From Muribaculaceae bacterium (GTDB taxonomy: Bacteria; Bacteroidota; Bacteroidia; Bacteroidales; Muribaculaceae): DNA of 52,543 bases. The stretch's first letter is position 1, and each line of letters opens with the position of its first letter. The DNA is taken from positions 1 through 52,543 of the forward strand of contig JAFZRJ010000010.1 of assembly GCA_017619935.1 (NCBI GenBank). Direction: 5' to 3'. Below are positions 15,993 to 23,214 of this stretch, in pieces. A model generated the notes under the pieces. That model was not told the origin of the DNA. It saw only the letters and a list, made by a program, of their open reading frames with translations, and ran no database searches. The translations under genes and the position numbers were made by a program.

Positions 15993-17759
15993 ATGGAACA
16001 AAATATGATTCAACTCACTATAGATAATCATGTTGTGGAAGTGCCCAAAGGCACAACCATTCTGGAAGCCGGCAAACAAATCGGCATCGAGATTCCTACG
16101 CTGTGCCACATTGACTTGAAGGGCACCTGCGTGAAAAACAAACCCGCTTCTTGCCGCCTTTGCGTGGTCGAAGTGGAAGGACGCCGCAACCTGGCTCCCG
16201 CCTGCGCGACCGACTGTATGCCCGACATGGTGGTTCACACCAACTCGGCACGCGTGATTCGCGCACGCAAGACCATCGCTGAACTTATCCTCAGCGATCA
16301 CCCCAACGATTGCCTCACCTGCCCCAAGTGCAGCGACTGTGAGTTGCAACGTCTGGTTATGCGTTTCAACATTCGCAAGATGCCGTTCAATGGTGGTGAA
16401 CAAAGTGAGCGCAAACGCGAACTGACTCCCGCCATCACGCGCAACATGGAGAAATGTATCTATTGCCGCCGTTGCGAGAGTGTTTGTAATAATGTCCAGA
16501 GTGTGGGCGTGCTTGGCGCTGTGCGCCGTGGTTTCGACACCACCATCGCTCCCACTTTCGACAAGATGTTTGTCGATACAAACTGTACCTATTGCGGTCA
16601 GTGCGTAGCCGTTTGCCCCGTTGGTGCGCTCACCGAGCGTGACTACACCGACCAGCTCATGGACGACCTCACTAACCCCGACAAGGTGGTCATCGCACAA
16701 CCCGCTCCTGCTGTACGCTTCGCTTTGGGCGAAGAGTTTGGCATGGAACCCGGTACCAGCGTCACTGGCAAACTGGCCTCTTCGCTGCGTAGCCTCGGTT
16801 TCGACTATGTGTTCGATACCGACTTCGGCGCCGACTTGACCATCATGGAAGAAGGTGCTGAGATTCTCCACCGCCTGAAAAAATTCCTCGCTGGGGACAA
16901 GGATGTCAAGATTCCTATCATGACCTCATGCTGCCCCGCTTGGGTGAATTTCTACGAGCATGAATATCCCGACTTGCTGGGTCATCCCTCAAGCGCCAAG
17001 TCGCCCGCCCAGATGTTCGGTGCCATCACCAAGACTTATTGCGCCGAGAAAATGGGTATTCCACGCGAGAAAATCGTGGTGGTTTCCATCATGCCTTGCT
17101 TGGCCAAGAAATACGAGTGCGCTCGTCCCGAATTCAAAGTTGACGGCAATCCCGACGTGGATTACAGCATCTCAACCCGCGAATTGGCACGCCTCATCAA
17201 ACGCGCCAACATCAGGTTCACCCAGTTGCCCGACAGCGACTTCGACAGTCCTCTGGGCGAGTCAACCGGTGCCGCTGCCATCTTTGGCATCACCGGCGGT
17301 GTGATGGAGGCTGCTCTGCGTACGGTTTATGAGGTTTACACTGGACAAACACTGCCTCACATTGAGTTTGAACAAGTGCGTGGTTTCGAAGGAATTCGTG
17401 AAGCCACCATCGACCTCAACGGCTTCCCCTTGAAAGTGTGCGTCGCTCACACGCTGAGCAATGCCCGCAAAATCATGGACAAGCTGCGTGCCGGTGAACT
17501 TGACTATCATGTGGTGGAAATCATGGCTTGCCCGGGCGGATGTATCGGCGGTGCAGGACAACCCTACCACCATGGCAACTTTGAGATTCTCAATGCTCGC
17601 CGCAACGCCCTCTATGCTGAAGACGAAGGCAAGAAGCTGCGCAAGAGCCACGAGAACCCCGACATCCAAAAACTCTACAAAGAGTTCTTGGGTGAGCCCA
17701 TGAGCGAGAAAGCACATCACCTGCTGCACACTCACTATAGCGACAAGTCAATCAAGTAA
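15993..17759 (+). CDS. hydA: Group A3 [FeFe]-hydrogenase catalytic subunit HydA
   Basis: This 588-residue subunit reduces protons or oxidises H2. The N-terminus is a [2Fe-2S] plant-type ferredoxin domain. A His/Cys-ligated [4Fe-4S] site follows (HPNDCLTCPKCSDC), then two [4Fe-4S] clusters (CIYCRRCESVCN, CTYCGQCVAVCP). All three H-cluster motifs are intact: TSCCPAW (Cys313 for proton transfer, Cys314 ligand), MPCLAKKYE (Cys369) and ACPGGCIGG (Cys513, Cys517). The small-subunit tail (KLYKEFLGEP) is fused. The ATG at 15993 was chosen because the ferredoxin domain begins there; an upstream in-frame start would overlap hydB. With HydB and HydC it forms an NADH- or electron-bifurcating complex. Maturases HydEFG are not in the window. 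Confidence 0.95.
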   Translation: MEQNMIQLTIDNHVVEVPKGTTILEAGKQIGIEIPTLCHIDLKGTCVKNKPASCRLCVVEVEGRRNLAPACATDCMPDMVVHTNSARVIRARKTIAELILSDHPNDCLTCPKCSDCELQRLVMRFNIRKMPFNGGEQSERKRELTPAITRNMEKCIYCRRCESVCNNVQSVGVLGAVRRGFDTTIAPTFDKMFVDTNCTYCGQCVAVCPVGALTERDYTDQLMDDLTNPDKVVIAQPAPAVRFALGEEFGMEPGTSVTGKLASSLRSLGFDYVFDTDFGADLTIMEEGAEILHRLKKFLAGDKDVKIPIMTSCCPAWVNFYEHEYPDLLGHPSSAKSPAQMFGAITKTYCAEKMGIPREKIVVVSIMPCLAKKYECARPEFKVDGNPDVDYSISTRELARLIKRANIRFTQLPDSDFDSPLGESTGAAAIFGITGGVMEAALRTVYEVYTGQTLPHIEFEQVRGFEGIREATIDLNGFPLKVCVAHTLSNARKIMDKLRAGELDYHVVEIMACPGGCIGGAGQPYHHGNFEILNARRNALYAEDEGKKLRKSHENPDIQKLYKEFLGEPMSEKAHHLLHTHYSDKSIK

Positions 17760-17780
17760 AATCTCAACAAGACATATATT

Positions 17781-18263
17781 ATGGCAAAAGAAATGAAACT
17801 GGCATGTAATGTCGTTGAACAGGTGGAGGCCATCTGCGACAAGCACGGCAATAAACCAGGCGAACTCATCAATATCCTGCACGAGGCCCAATCGATGCAC
17901 GGCTACCTCCCCGAAGAGATGCAGCGCATCATTGCACGCAAACTCGGCATCCCCGCCTCTAAAGTCTATGGTGTGGTGACTTTCTACTCGTTCTTCACCA
18001 TGACCCCAAAGGGCAAGCACCCCATCTCGGTGTGCTTGGGTACCGCCTGCTATGTGCGCGGCTCCGAGAAATTGCTTGACGAAATCAAGCGCGTGCTCAA
18101 CATCGAAGTGGGACAAACCACTCCCGACGGAAAATTCTCGCTCGACTGCCTGCGCTGCGTGGGCGCATGTGGTTTGGCACCTGTGGTGACTATCGGCGAG
18201 CAGGTTTACGGACGACTTGAGCCCAAGGATGTCAAGAAAATCCTTGACGAAATTCCCGACTAA
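17781..18263 (+). CDS. hydC: NADH-dependent [FeFe]-hydrogenase, NuoE-like subunit HydC
   Basis: This 160-residue NuoE/HydC-family protein has a helical N-terminus (LINILHEAQSMHGYLPEEMQ) and a thioredoxin-like [2Fe-2S] domain with the four cysteines in CLGTACYVRG and CLRCVGACGLAP. It docks on HydB to complete the NADH-oxidising module. It lies 21 bases after hydA and ends the operon; a strong terminator follows at 18287. The order hydB-hydA-hydC differs from hydC-hydB-hydA as in Thermotoga. Confidence 0.94.
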   Translation: MAKEMKLACNVVEQVEAICDKHGNKPGELINILHEAQSMHGYLPEEMQRIIARKLGIPASKVYGVVTFYSFFTMTPKGKHPISVCLGTACYVRGSEKLLDEIKRVLNIEVGQTTPDGKFSLDCLRCVGACGLAPVVTIGEQVYGRLEPKDVKKILDEIPD

Positions 18264-18286
18264 GCAAGTCCATGCCAAAAGTTATC

Positions 18287-18322
18287 GGCCACTCGAATAC
18301 AAAATTCGGGTGGCCTTTTTTA
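18287..18322 (+). terminator. Intrinsic terminator of the hyd operon
   Basis: A 12-bp stem (GGCCACTCGAAT with ATTCGGGTGGCC, one wobble pair) is followed directly by six T. Confidence 0.92.
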
Positions 18323-18332
18323 TCCCATAAAG

Positions 18333-18364
18333 AAAACCGGTGCGTGAAATGAATCACACACCGG
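18333..18364 (-). terminator. Intrinsic terminator of the hpf transcript
   Basis: On the minus strand an 11-bp stem (CCGGTGTGTGA with TCACGCACCGG, one wobble) is followed by TTTTCTTT. It lies 38 bases after the hpf stop and faces the hyd terminator. Confidence 0.75.
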
Positions 18365-18402
18365 CCACATTTCTTCTATTCAATAATCCGTGATGATATT
18401 GT

Positions 18403-18693
18403 TTAACGGTCTTTGCCCTTCTCAAGCTGGCGCTTCAAGGCATCGACACATTGATCTACAGCTTCTTCAAACGTGTCGGCTACCTTTGAGGCAAACAAGT
18501 CGTCACGCTGTGGCACCAGCAGCTTGATGGACGCCTCCTTGTTCATCGCTGTTTCGGGTTTTACTACTTTGAGGTTAACCTCTACATCGGAGATTTCTTC
18601 GTGATGCTTAACCAGTTTATCAACTTTCTTGTTGATGAACAGTTGTAATTTCTCAGTCGCATCGAAGTGGATGGCTTTGATTTTCGTTTCCAT
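18403..18693 (-). CDS. hpf: Ribosome hibernation-promoting factor, short form
   Basis: The 96-residue HPF/RaiA-family protein has the usual beta-alpha-beta pattern (KIKAIHFDATEKLQLFINKK, ISDVEVNLKVVK, LFASKVADTFEEAVDQCVDALKRQ). It binds the 30S subunit in stationary phase and protects or dimerises idle ribosomes. The length is that of the short form without the C-terminal dimerisation domain. Unusually for Bacteroidota, an extended Shine-Dalgarno AAAGGAGG (18699-18706) lies 5 bases before the start codon and is itself formed by the last codons of xerC. The gene follows xerC by one base. Confidence 0.93.
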   Translation of the reverse strand: METKIKAIHFDATEKLQLFINKKVDKLVKHHEEISDVEVNLKVVKPETAMNKEASIKLLVPQRDDLFASKVADTFEEAVDQCVDALKRQLEKGKDR

Positions 18694-18694
18694 A

Positions 18695-19597
18695 TTATCC
18701 TCCTTTTTTTAAAGCCCTGGGATGGGCGAGTTTATAATTATTCTTTAAGTCACTTAAAGTGACATGCGTATATATCTGTGTTGTCGCAATGGATTCGTGC
18801 CCCAGCAACTCTTTCACACTGTCAAGCCCAGCTCCATTGTTGAGCATGGCGGTAGCGAACGTGTGGCGTAACACGTGCGGGCTCATTTTGTCGGTTCCGC
18901 CCACCGAAGCGAGCGCTTGATGCACCACATTATATATAAGTGACGCATACAACGGCTGACCACCACGGCGAGTGAAAAACGTGTCTCCCTTCTCGCCTGC
19001 CTCGTCGCGCAACTTGCGATACCGCTCTATCCATGTGGCAAGTTCCGTGCCAAACGGGATGATACGATCCTTGTCACGCTTGCCATGCACTCGCATCTCA
19101 CGCTTCGATACGTCAACCGCCGCGTCGCGTAGCGACAGGAGCTCGGCTCGGCGAATCCCGGTTTCATAGAGCATCATGATAATGAGCCGGTCTCGCACTT
19201 CATGAACATTCTGTAAGTCAATCTCGTCATCCAGCAGAGCCGACATTGACTGTTCACGCATGAACGAGGGTAACCGCTGCGGCACTCGGGCCAATTCCAA
19301 GTCGGCTGCAGGATTGTCCTGAACCATTCCTTTGCGCATGAGATATTTATACAACGCCCTTACGGCCTGCACCTTGCGGCGAATGGTGCGCGCGCCATCG
19401 CCGTCACTCGACAATTGCGCCAGCCACGTTCTGATGTCAATGCTATCAACCGTCGTTAGGTCGACGGTGTTGTGCGATGGCCCTGACAAGAAATCGACAA
19501 ATTGGCACAAATCACCCCGATAGGCCGTAACCGTGTGCTGCGAGTAGTTAAGTTCCAATCGCACATACTGTAAGAACTGTTCTACTGTTGCGTTCAT
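18695..19597 (-). CDS. xerC: XerC/D-type tyrosine recombinase
   Basis: This 300-residue recombinase has an N-terminal SAM-like DNA-binding domain (1-90) and a catalytic domain with the full set of active residues: R149 in YETGIRRAEL, H241 and R244 in HVLRHTFA, H267 in LLGHES, and nucleophile Y276 in TQIYTH. It probably resolves chromosome dimers at dif with a partner Xer protein. The rpsU-xerC-hpf order is a conserved Bacteroidetes arrangement (from memory), which argues against a phage or transposon integrase; xerC versus xerD naming is uncertain. It has its own promoter at 19623-19653, and its last codons (Lys-Lys-Gly-Gly) double as the ribosome-binding site of hpf. Confidence 0.9.
   Translation of the reverse strand: MNATVEQFLQYVRLELNYSQHTVTAYRGDLCQFVDFLSGPSHNTVDLTTVDSIDIRTWLAQLSSDGDGARTIRRKVQAVRALYKYLMRKGMVQDNPAADLELARVPQRLPSFMREQSMSALLDDEIDLQNVHEVRDRLIIMMLYETGIRRAELLSLRDAAVDVSKREMRVHGKRDKDRIIPFGTELATWIERYRKLRDEAGEKGDTFFTRRGGQPLYASLIYNVVHQALASVGGTDKMSPHVLRHTFATAMLNNGAGLDSVKELLGHESIATTQIYTHVTLSDLKNNYKLAHPRALKKGG
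18699..18706 (-). promoter_or_regulatory. Extended Shine-Dalgarno site of hpf
   Basis: On the minus strand AAAGGAGG, complementary to the 16S rRNA tail CCUCCUUU, ends 5 bases before the hpf ATG at 18693. It is encoded within the last three sense codons of xerC. Sites this strong are not seen at the other start codons I inspected in this window. Confidence 0.85.
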
Positions 19598-19622
19598 TCG
19601 GGTTGCATGTTTTCACTCGCCA

Positions 19623-19653
19623 CGAAATTAGACAATTTATTTTAAAATCGCAA
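19623..19653 (-). promoter_or_regulatory. Promoter of xerC-hpf
   Basis: On the minus strand TTG (19651-19653) and TAATTTCG (19623-19630, one mismatch to TAnnTTTG) are 20 bases apart, just downstream of the rpsU terminator. Confidence 0.6.
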
Positions 19654-19673
19654 CCTTTTTGCCGATTTTAACT

Positions 19674-19705
19674 AAAAAAGCCAGAAACATTTCGTTCCCG
19701 GCTTT
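19674..19705 (-). terminator. Intrinsic terminator of rpsU
   Basis: On the minus strand AAAGCCGGGAAC pairs with GTTTCTGGCTTT (12 bp with wobble pairs, 5-base loop), followed by a T-run. It separates rpsU from xerC. Confidence 0.85.
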
Positions 19706-19731
19706 ATGTTGTCGATGTCGTTAGGAATTGA

Positions 19732-19923
19732 TTACTCCTCGCGAGCGCGCAACTGCTGCACATACACAGCCTTCATCATTTTGCGACGGTTGGTCACCGA
19801 AGGCTTCTGGAATGCCTGGCGGATGCGGAGTTCCTTAATGACACCTGTCTTTTCAGTTTTACGTTTGAATTTCTTCAAGGCGCGTTCGATGTTTTCGCCT
19901 TCCTTTACGGGTACAATAATCAT
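19732..19923 (-). CDS. rpsU: Small ribosomal subunit protein bS21
   Basis: The 63-residue bS21 has the conserved N-terminus MIIVPVKEGENIERALKKFK and a basic C-terminal half. In Bacteroidota, bS21 together with bS18 and bS6 helps to bury the anti-Shine-Dalgarno tail of 16S rRNA, which explains why Shine-Dalgarno sites are little used in the phylum. No such site lies directly before this start codon. A leader of about 170 bases precedes it and carries a 10-base complement of the 16S tail at its 5' end (20080-20089). Confidence 0.95.
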   Translation of the reverse strand: MIIVPVKEGENIERALKKFKRKTEKTGVIKELRIRQAFQKPSVTNRRKMMKAVYVQQLRAREE

Positions 19924-20096
19924 AATGCTTTTTGTTTTTTATTTTTTGTTGTTATTAATTCTTATTGGCGGCAAGTGGACATCCTCAACGCATGTCCTAC
20001 TGCCTAAAATGGGCCTGATTTTATTACCCATCTGCTTGATTATATGATATTTACTTCAGTTTCTTGCAGAGTCTAAACGACCTCCTTTCACATTAG
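19924..20096 (-). promoter_or_regulatory. rpsU 5' leader with 16S-tail complement
   Basis: On the minus strand GAAAGGAGGT (20089-20080) is a perfect 10-base complement of the usual 16S tail ACCUCCUUUC. It lies about 7 bases from the predicted transcript start and 156 bases before the rpsU ATG. It overlaps a start-stop pair (ATG TGA, 20093-20088). Downstream are a GGACAT/ATGTCC hairpin (19977-19997) and an ATGGG/CCCAT pairing near 20010-20031. A 30-codon ATG frame (20031-19939) is probably chance. A feedback role in bS21 synthesis is inferred. Confidence 0.55.
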
Positions 20097-20102
20097 CGAC
20101 TG

Positions 20103-20137
20103 CAAAAGTACAAAATATTTGATAATCTGCAATCAAA
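20103..20137 (-). promoter_or_regulatory. Promoter of rpsU
   Basis: On the minus strand TTTG (20134-20137) and TACTTTTG (20103-20110) are 23 bases apart, a full match to the Bacteroidota pattern. Transcription would begin near 20096. Confidence 0.7.
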
Positions 20138-20188
20138 CTTTGCAAATTATTTTTCGCAACTTTTTTTGATTTGTTCTCAGCTGGAGCG

Positions 20189-21706
20189 TCAGAAGCCCAA
20201 TATTCGGTTCACGACATAGTTCACATCTTCCACATCTACCTTGCCGTCGATGAGCACGTCCAGGTCACCATATTCCGTTTCACGTCCTTCCAGTTCGAGG
20301 ACCGCGTTAATCAACCTGTTCAAGTCGCTAACGTCGGTTTTTTTATCGCCATCGAAATCCGACGATGACTTGATGGTCCACCAGTTCTCTGGAATTGACT
20401 CGTCGAAGTCGGCCCCCATGTTCGAGATGACAATTTCTTTTGTAAGACCCTTGTAGGTGGCGCGCAAAATGGCGGCAGTATATGTATCGGCAGGATGTAC
20501 CAGCAAGGTGGAGCCATCTATTTCAAACACTCCTTGCCCGCCTTGCAAACTCCATTCCAAGCCTTCGGCTTCAGCCAGTTGTGCCGGCTGTGTGACATGG
20601 CAGCGGGTGTCGCCATCAGCAAATATCACGGGCTTGGCTGCCAATATCGAACCCGGATATTGAGCATTGCGATAGATACGGGGATATTCACCTTTCGACT
20701 GGGTCCACGCCCTTGAGCCTGACCATGGATCATTAATCAATTCACTGGTTGTTTTGGGCCAAATGCTCTTGGAGCCTTCTTTGTTGAAAATCGACAGTTG
20801 ATAATCGTAATAGACTTCATGAATGGCCATATGTTCTCCCGACGAGTACCCAATGACAGCACCCTCCTTGGAATAATCCACATAGTTCTTCAGCACTGCC
20901 GTGCAAAGCGAAAAATCAATTTGGCACCCGGCTTGTCCCACAGCCACCAGGCCGCCCACGGCACCATAACCCGTCAGGCCACCGGCACTCACGCAATTCG
21001 ACACAAGGCCATGGTTTTCTCCCACGATGCCGCCCACGTCGCCTCCTTGAGCAGCGCGCACTCGAGCAACATTCTCGCTTCGTGTCACAGTTCCAAAGTT
21101 CACACCGACCACACCGGCGGCATAGCCCACCGCTCCACCGTCGATGTCACCCTCATTAAAGCAACTTTCAACCGTTCCTTTGTCCAAAACATAGACAATT
21201 CCTGCTTGCATACCTGTTCCATGTATCGCAGCCCTGTTGACGCAATGGTTAATCGTCCCATAAGCGCAATAAACCAGCGGGGCGAACTCTTGAACCTGGA
21301 GAAACTTGCACGATGAATCTATGACGACATTGGACAACAACCCGTCAGCACCCAACCAGGTCACGAAACCGCATTGCTTGGCATTCTGCAACGTCCACCC
21401 TATTATACTATGACCGTCGCCTTCAAACATACCATTAAACGGATGTTTGGCATTTTGGCTCAATGGCGCGAAATCGGTCACCGCCGACAAGTCAATGTCA
21501 TCGGTCATCAAAAAGAATTGGCCGGCAAACTCCATGCCCAACTCATTGGTCGCCCGTGACAACTCGACAAGATCATCGGCCGACGAAATAAGATAAGGCG
21601 ACTCTACAGTACCCTCGCCAGAAAATGACACCGTTTCATCCTGTTGGGCGTGACCAGCGAGAAAACTCATCACCAGAAGCACCCATAAATAACATCTCGT
21701 TTTCAT
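20189..21706 (-). CDS. GLUG-type beta-helix surface protein with divergent dockerin-like end
   Basis: This secreted protein has 505 residues. The signal peptide ends in GHAQ. The central part (about 30-300) is a beta-helix of GLUG-like repeats (GGIVGENHGLVSNCV, GGLVAVGQAGCQIDF, AGVVGVNFGTVTRSENV), as in adhesins and some IgA protease-like proteins. An Ig-like region follows (about 355-435), then a divergent dockerin-like pair at the end (DFDGDKKTDVSDLN and DVLIDGKVDVEDVN, final NRILGF). The ATG at 21706 starts a clean signal peptide; an in-frame ATG nine codons upstream would add a basic extension. A TAAATTTG element lies at 21731-21738. It probably acts in adhesion; no enzymatic motif is seen. 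Confidence 0.83.
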   Translation of the reverse strand: MKTRCYLWVLLVMSFLAGHAQQDETVSFSGEGTVESPYLISSADDLVELSRATNELGMEFAGQFFLMTDDIDLSAVTDFAPLSQNAKHPFNGMFEGDGHSIIGWTLQNAKQCGFVTWLGADGLLSNVVIDSSCKFLQVQEFAPLVYCAYGTINHCVNRAAIHGTGMQAGIVYVLDKGTVESCFNEGDIDGGAVGYAAGVVGVNFGTVTRSENVARVRAAQGGDVGGIVGENHGLVSNCVSAGGLTGYGAVGGLVAVGQAGCQIDFSLCTAVLKNYVDYSKEGAVIGYSSGEHMAIHEVYYDYQLSIFNKEGSKSIWPKTTSELINDPWSGSRAWTQSKGEYPRIYRNAQYPGSILAAKPVIFADGDTRCHVTQPAQLAEAEGLEWSLQGGQGVFEIDGSTLLVHPADTYTAAILRATYKGLTKEIVISNMGADFDESIPENWWTIKSSSDFDGDKKTDVSDLNRLINAVLELEGRETEYGDLDVLIDGKVDVEDVNYVVNRILGF

Positions 21707-21730
21707 AGCCTTTTGCTTTTTTCTCGACCG

Positions 21731-21738
21731 CAAATTTA
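21731..21738 (-). promoter_or_regulatory. -7 element of the GLUG protein gene
   Basis: On the minus strand this reads TAAATTTG, 24 bases before the start codon. A -33 box at normal spacing is not evident. Confidence 0.5.
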
Positions 21739-21833
21739 ATCAATTCATATCATAATTCCTAATTATTCAACGCTTAACGTCCAAAAGAATATAAAAAACC
21801 ACAAAAATCAAGCATTTTTTGCGACCTTTATTG

Positions 21834-21841
21834 TACCTTTG
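21834..21841 (+). promoter_or_regulatory. -7 element of the pyrC operon
   Basis: TACCTTTG matches TAnnTTTG, 22 bases before the pyrC start; no well-spaced -33 box is seen. Confidence 0.5.
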
Positions 21842-21863
21842 CACTTGCGAAACACGGAAATGA

Positions 21864-23210
21864 ATGGAACTCATCTATAATGCCACATTAATCAACGAAG
21901 GTACCGCCAGCACTGGATTTCTTGCCATTGAAGACGGGCTTATCGCCGAAGTGGGACATGGCGAGCCTTCGACCGAATTGATGACACAAGCCGCCGTCAA
22001 GACTAATGCCCATGGCGACTTGCTCATGCCTGGTGTAATCGATGACCATGTGCACTTCCGTGAACCAGGACTCACCCACAAAGCCGACATAGCTACCGAG
22101 AGCCGCGCCGCCGTGACGGGAGGCGTGACCTCGTTCATGGATATGCCTAACGTGAAGCCACCCACCACATCGCTTGAAACACTGGATGACAAATTTGAGC
22201 GGGCGGCACAAAAATCGGTGGCCAACTACAGTTTCTATATTGGTGCCACAGCTTCTAACATCGACTTGCTGCGCAACGTGGACTATAGCCGGGTGTGTGG
22301 CGTGAAGGTGTTTTTGGGTTCCTCTACGGGAGGAATGTTGCTTGACGACGACAATGCTCTGAGACGATTGTTCAGCACGGTTCCAGCTTTGATTGCGGCG
22401 CACTGCGAAGATGAAAGCATCATCAATGAAAACCGGTTGCAATATCAAGCCGCCCATGGACCATATATCCCCGCCAAAGACCATCCGATGGTGAGAAGCC
22501 GTGAAGCATGCTTGCAAAGCACCCACCGGGCTATTTCGCTGGCCAAAGAAACGGGGGCTCGACTGCACGTATTACACATCTCCACCGCCGACGAATTGGA
22601 ATTATTGGAGCAGCACACCCATCTCACTGACAAGCGCATCACAGCCGAAGCATGCTTGGGGCATCTGTGGTTCTGCGATGATGACTACACACGACTTGAC
22701 AACCGCATACGGGTGAACCCTGCCATCAAAACACTCGCCGACCGCACCGCACTGCGCCGTGCCGTAGCCGAAGGACTTATCGATGTGGTAGCCACCGACC
22801 ACGCTCCGCATTTGCTGAGTGACAAAAGCAAAAAAAACATAACTGTAGCATCAGGAATGCCTTTGGCACAGTTTTCGCTAGTAGCCATGCTTGAGCTGGC
22901 TTATTTAAATGAGTTCTCTGTCACGCAAGTGACACAAGCCATGTCGCACGCTCCGGCAATCCTCTTCGGCATTGACCGACGCGGATTCCTGCGCAAAGGC
23001 TATCATGCCGACCTTGTGCAAGTACGACCTGACGATGCTGGTTACATCATTACCGACGACAGTGTCGTTTCCAAGTGCGGATGGACTCCTCTGGCCGGTG
23101 CAGTGATGCATCACCGCGTTGTGGGCACTTGGGTAAACGGACACAAAGTTCTTGACCACGGAGCCATCAACGACATTTATCTGGGCCAGCCACTAACTTT
23201 CAAGCGTTAG
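21864..23210 (+). CDS. pyrC: Dihydroorotase
   Basis: The 448-residue protein belongs to the class I dihydroorotase / amidohydrolase family and catalyses ring closure of carbamoyl aspartate to dihydroorotate in pyrimidine synthesis. The zinc-binding signature DDHVHFREPGLTHK begins at residue 60 (His62, His64). KVFLGSSTGGML, HISTADELELL and the catalytic VATDHAPH are also present. The length fits stand-alone bacterial enzymes of this class. It is the first gene of a pair with the P-type ATPase, which starts 4 bases after its stop. No neighbouring pyrimidine genes are in the window. Confidence 0.93.
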   Translation: MELIYNATLINEGTASTGFLAIEDGLIAEVGHGEPSTELMTQAAVKTNAHGDLLMPGVIDDHVHFREPGLTHKADIATESRAAVTGGVTSFMDMPNVKPPTTSLETLDDKFERAAQKSVANYSFYIGATASNIDLLRNVDYSRVCGVKVFLGSSTGGMLLDDDNALRRLFSTVPALIAAHCEDESIINENRLQYQAAHGPYIPAKDHPMVRSREACLQSTHRAISLAKETGARLHVLHISTADELELLEQHTHLTDKRITAEACLGHLWFCDDDYTRLDNRIRVNPAIKTLADRTALRRAVAEGLIDVVATDHAPHLLSDKSKKNITVASGMPLAQFSLVAMLELAYLNEFSVTQVTQAMSHAPAILFGIDRRGFLRKGYHADLVQVRPDDAGYIITDDSVVSKCGWTPLAGAVMHHRVVGTWVNGHKVLDHGAINDIYLGQPLTFKR

Positions 23211-23214
23211 AAAC

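Noticed and set aside
18695-19597. Phage or transposon integrase
   Set aside because: The catalytic residues would allow it, but the position between rpsU and hpf and the lack of attachment sites or mobile genes point to a housekeeping Xer recombinase.
19939-20031. A 30-codon upstream open frame in the rpsU leader
   Set aside because: It lies 48 bases from the 16S-tail complement, has no recognisable peptide features, and may be chance; no conservation can be checked here.
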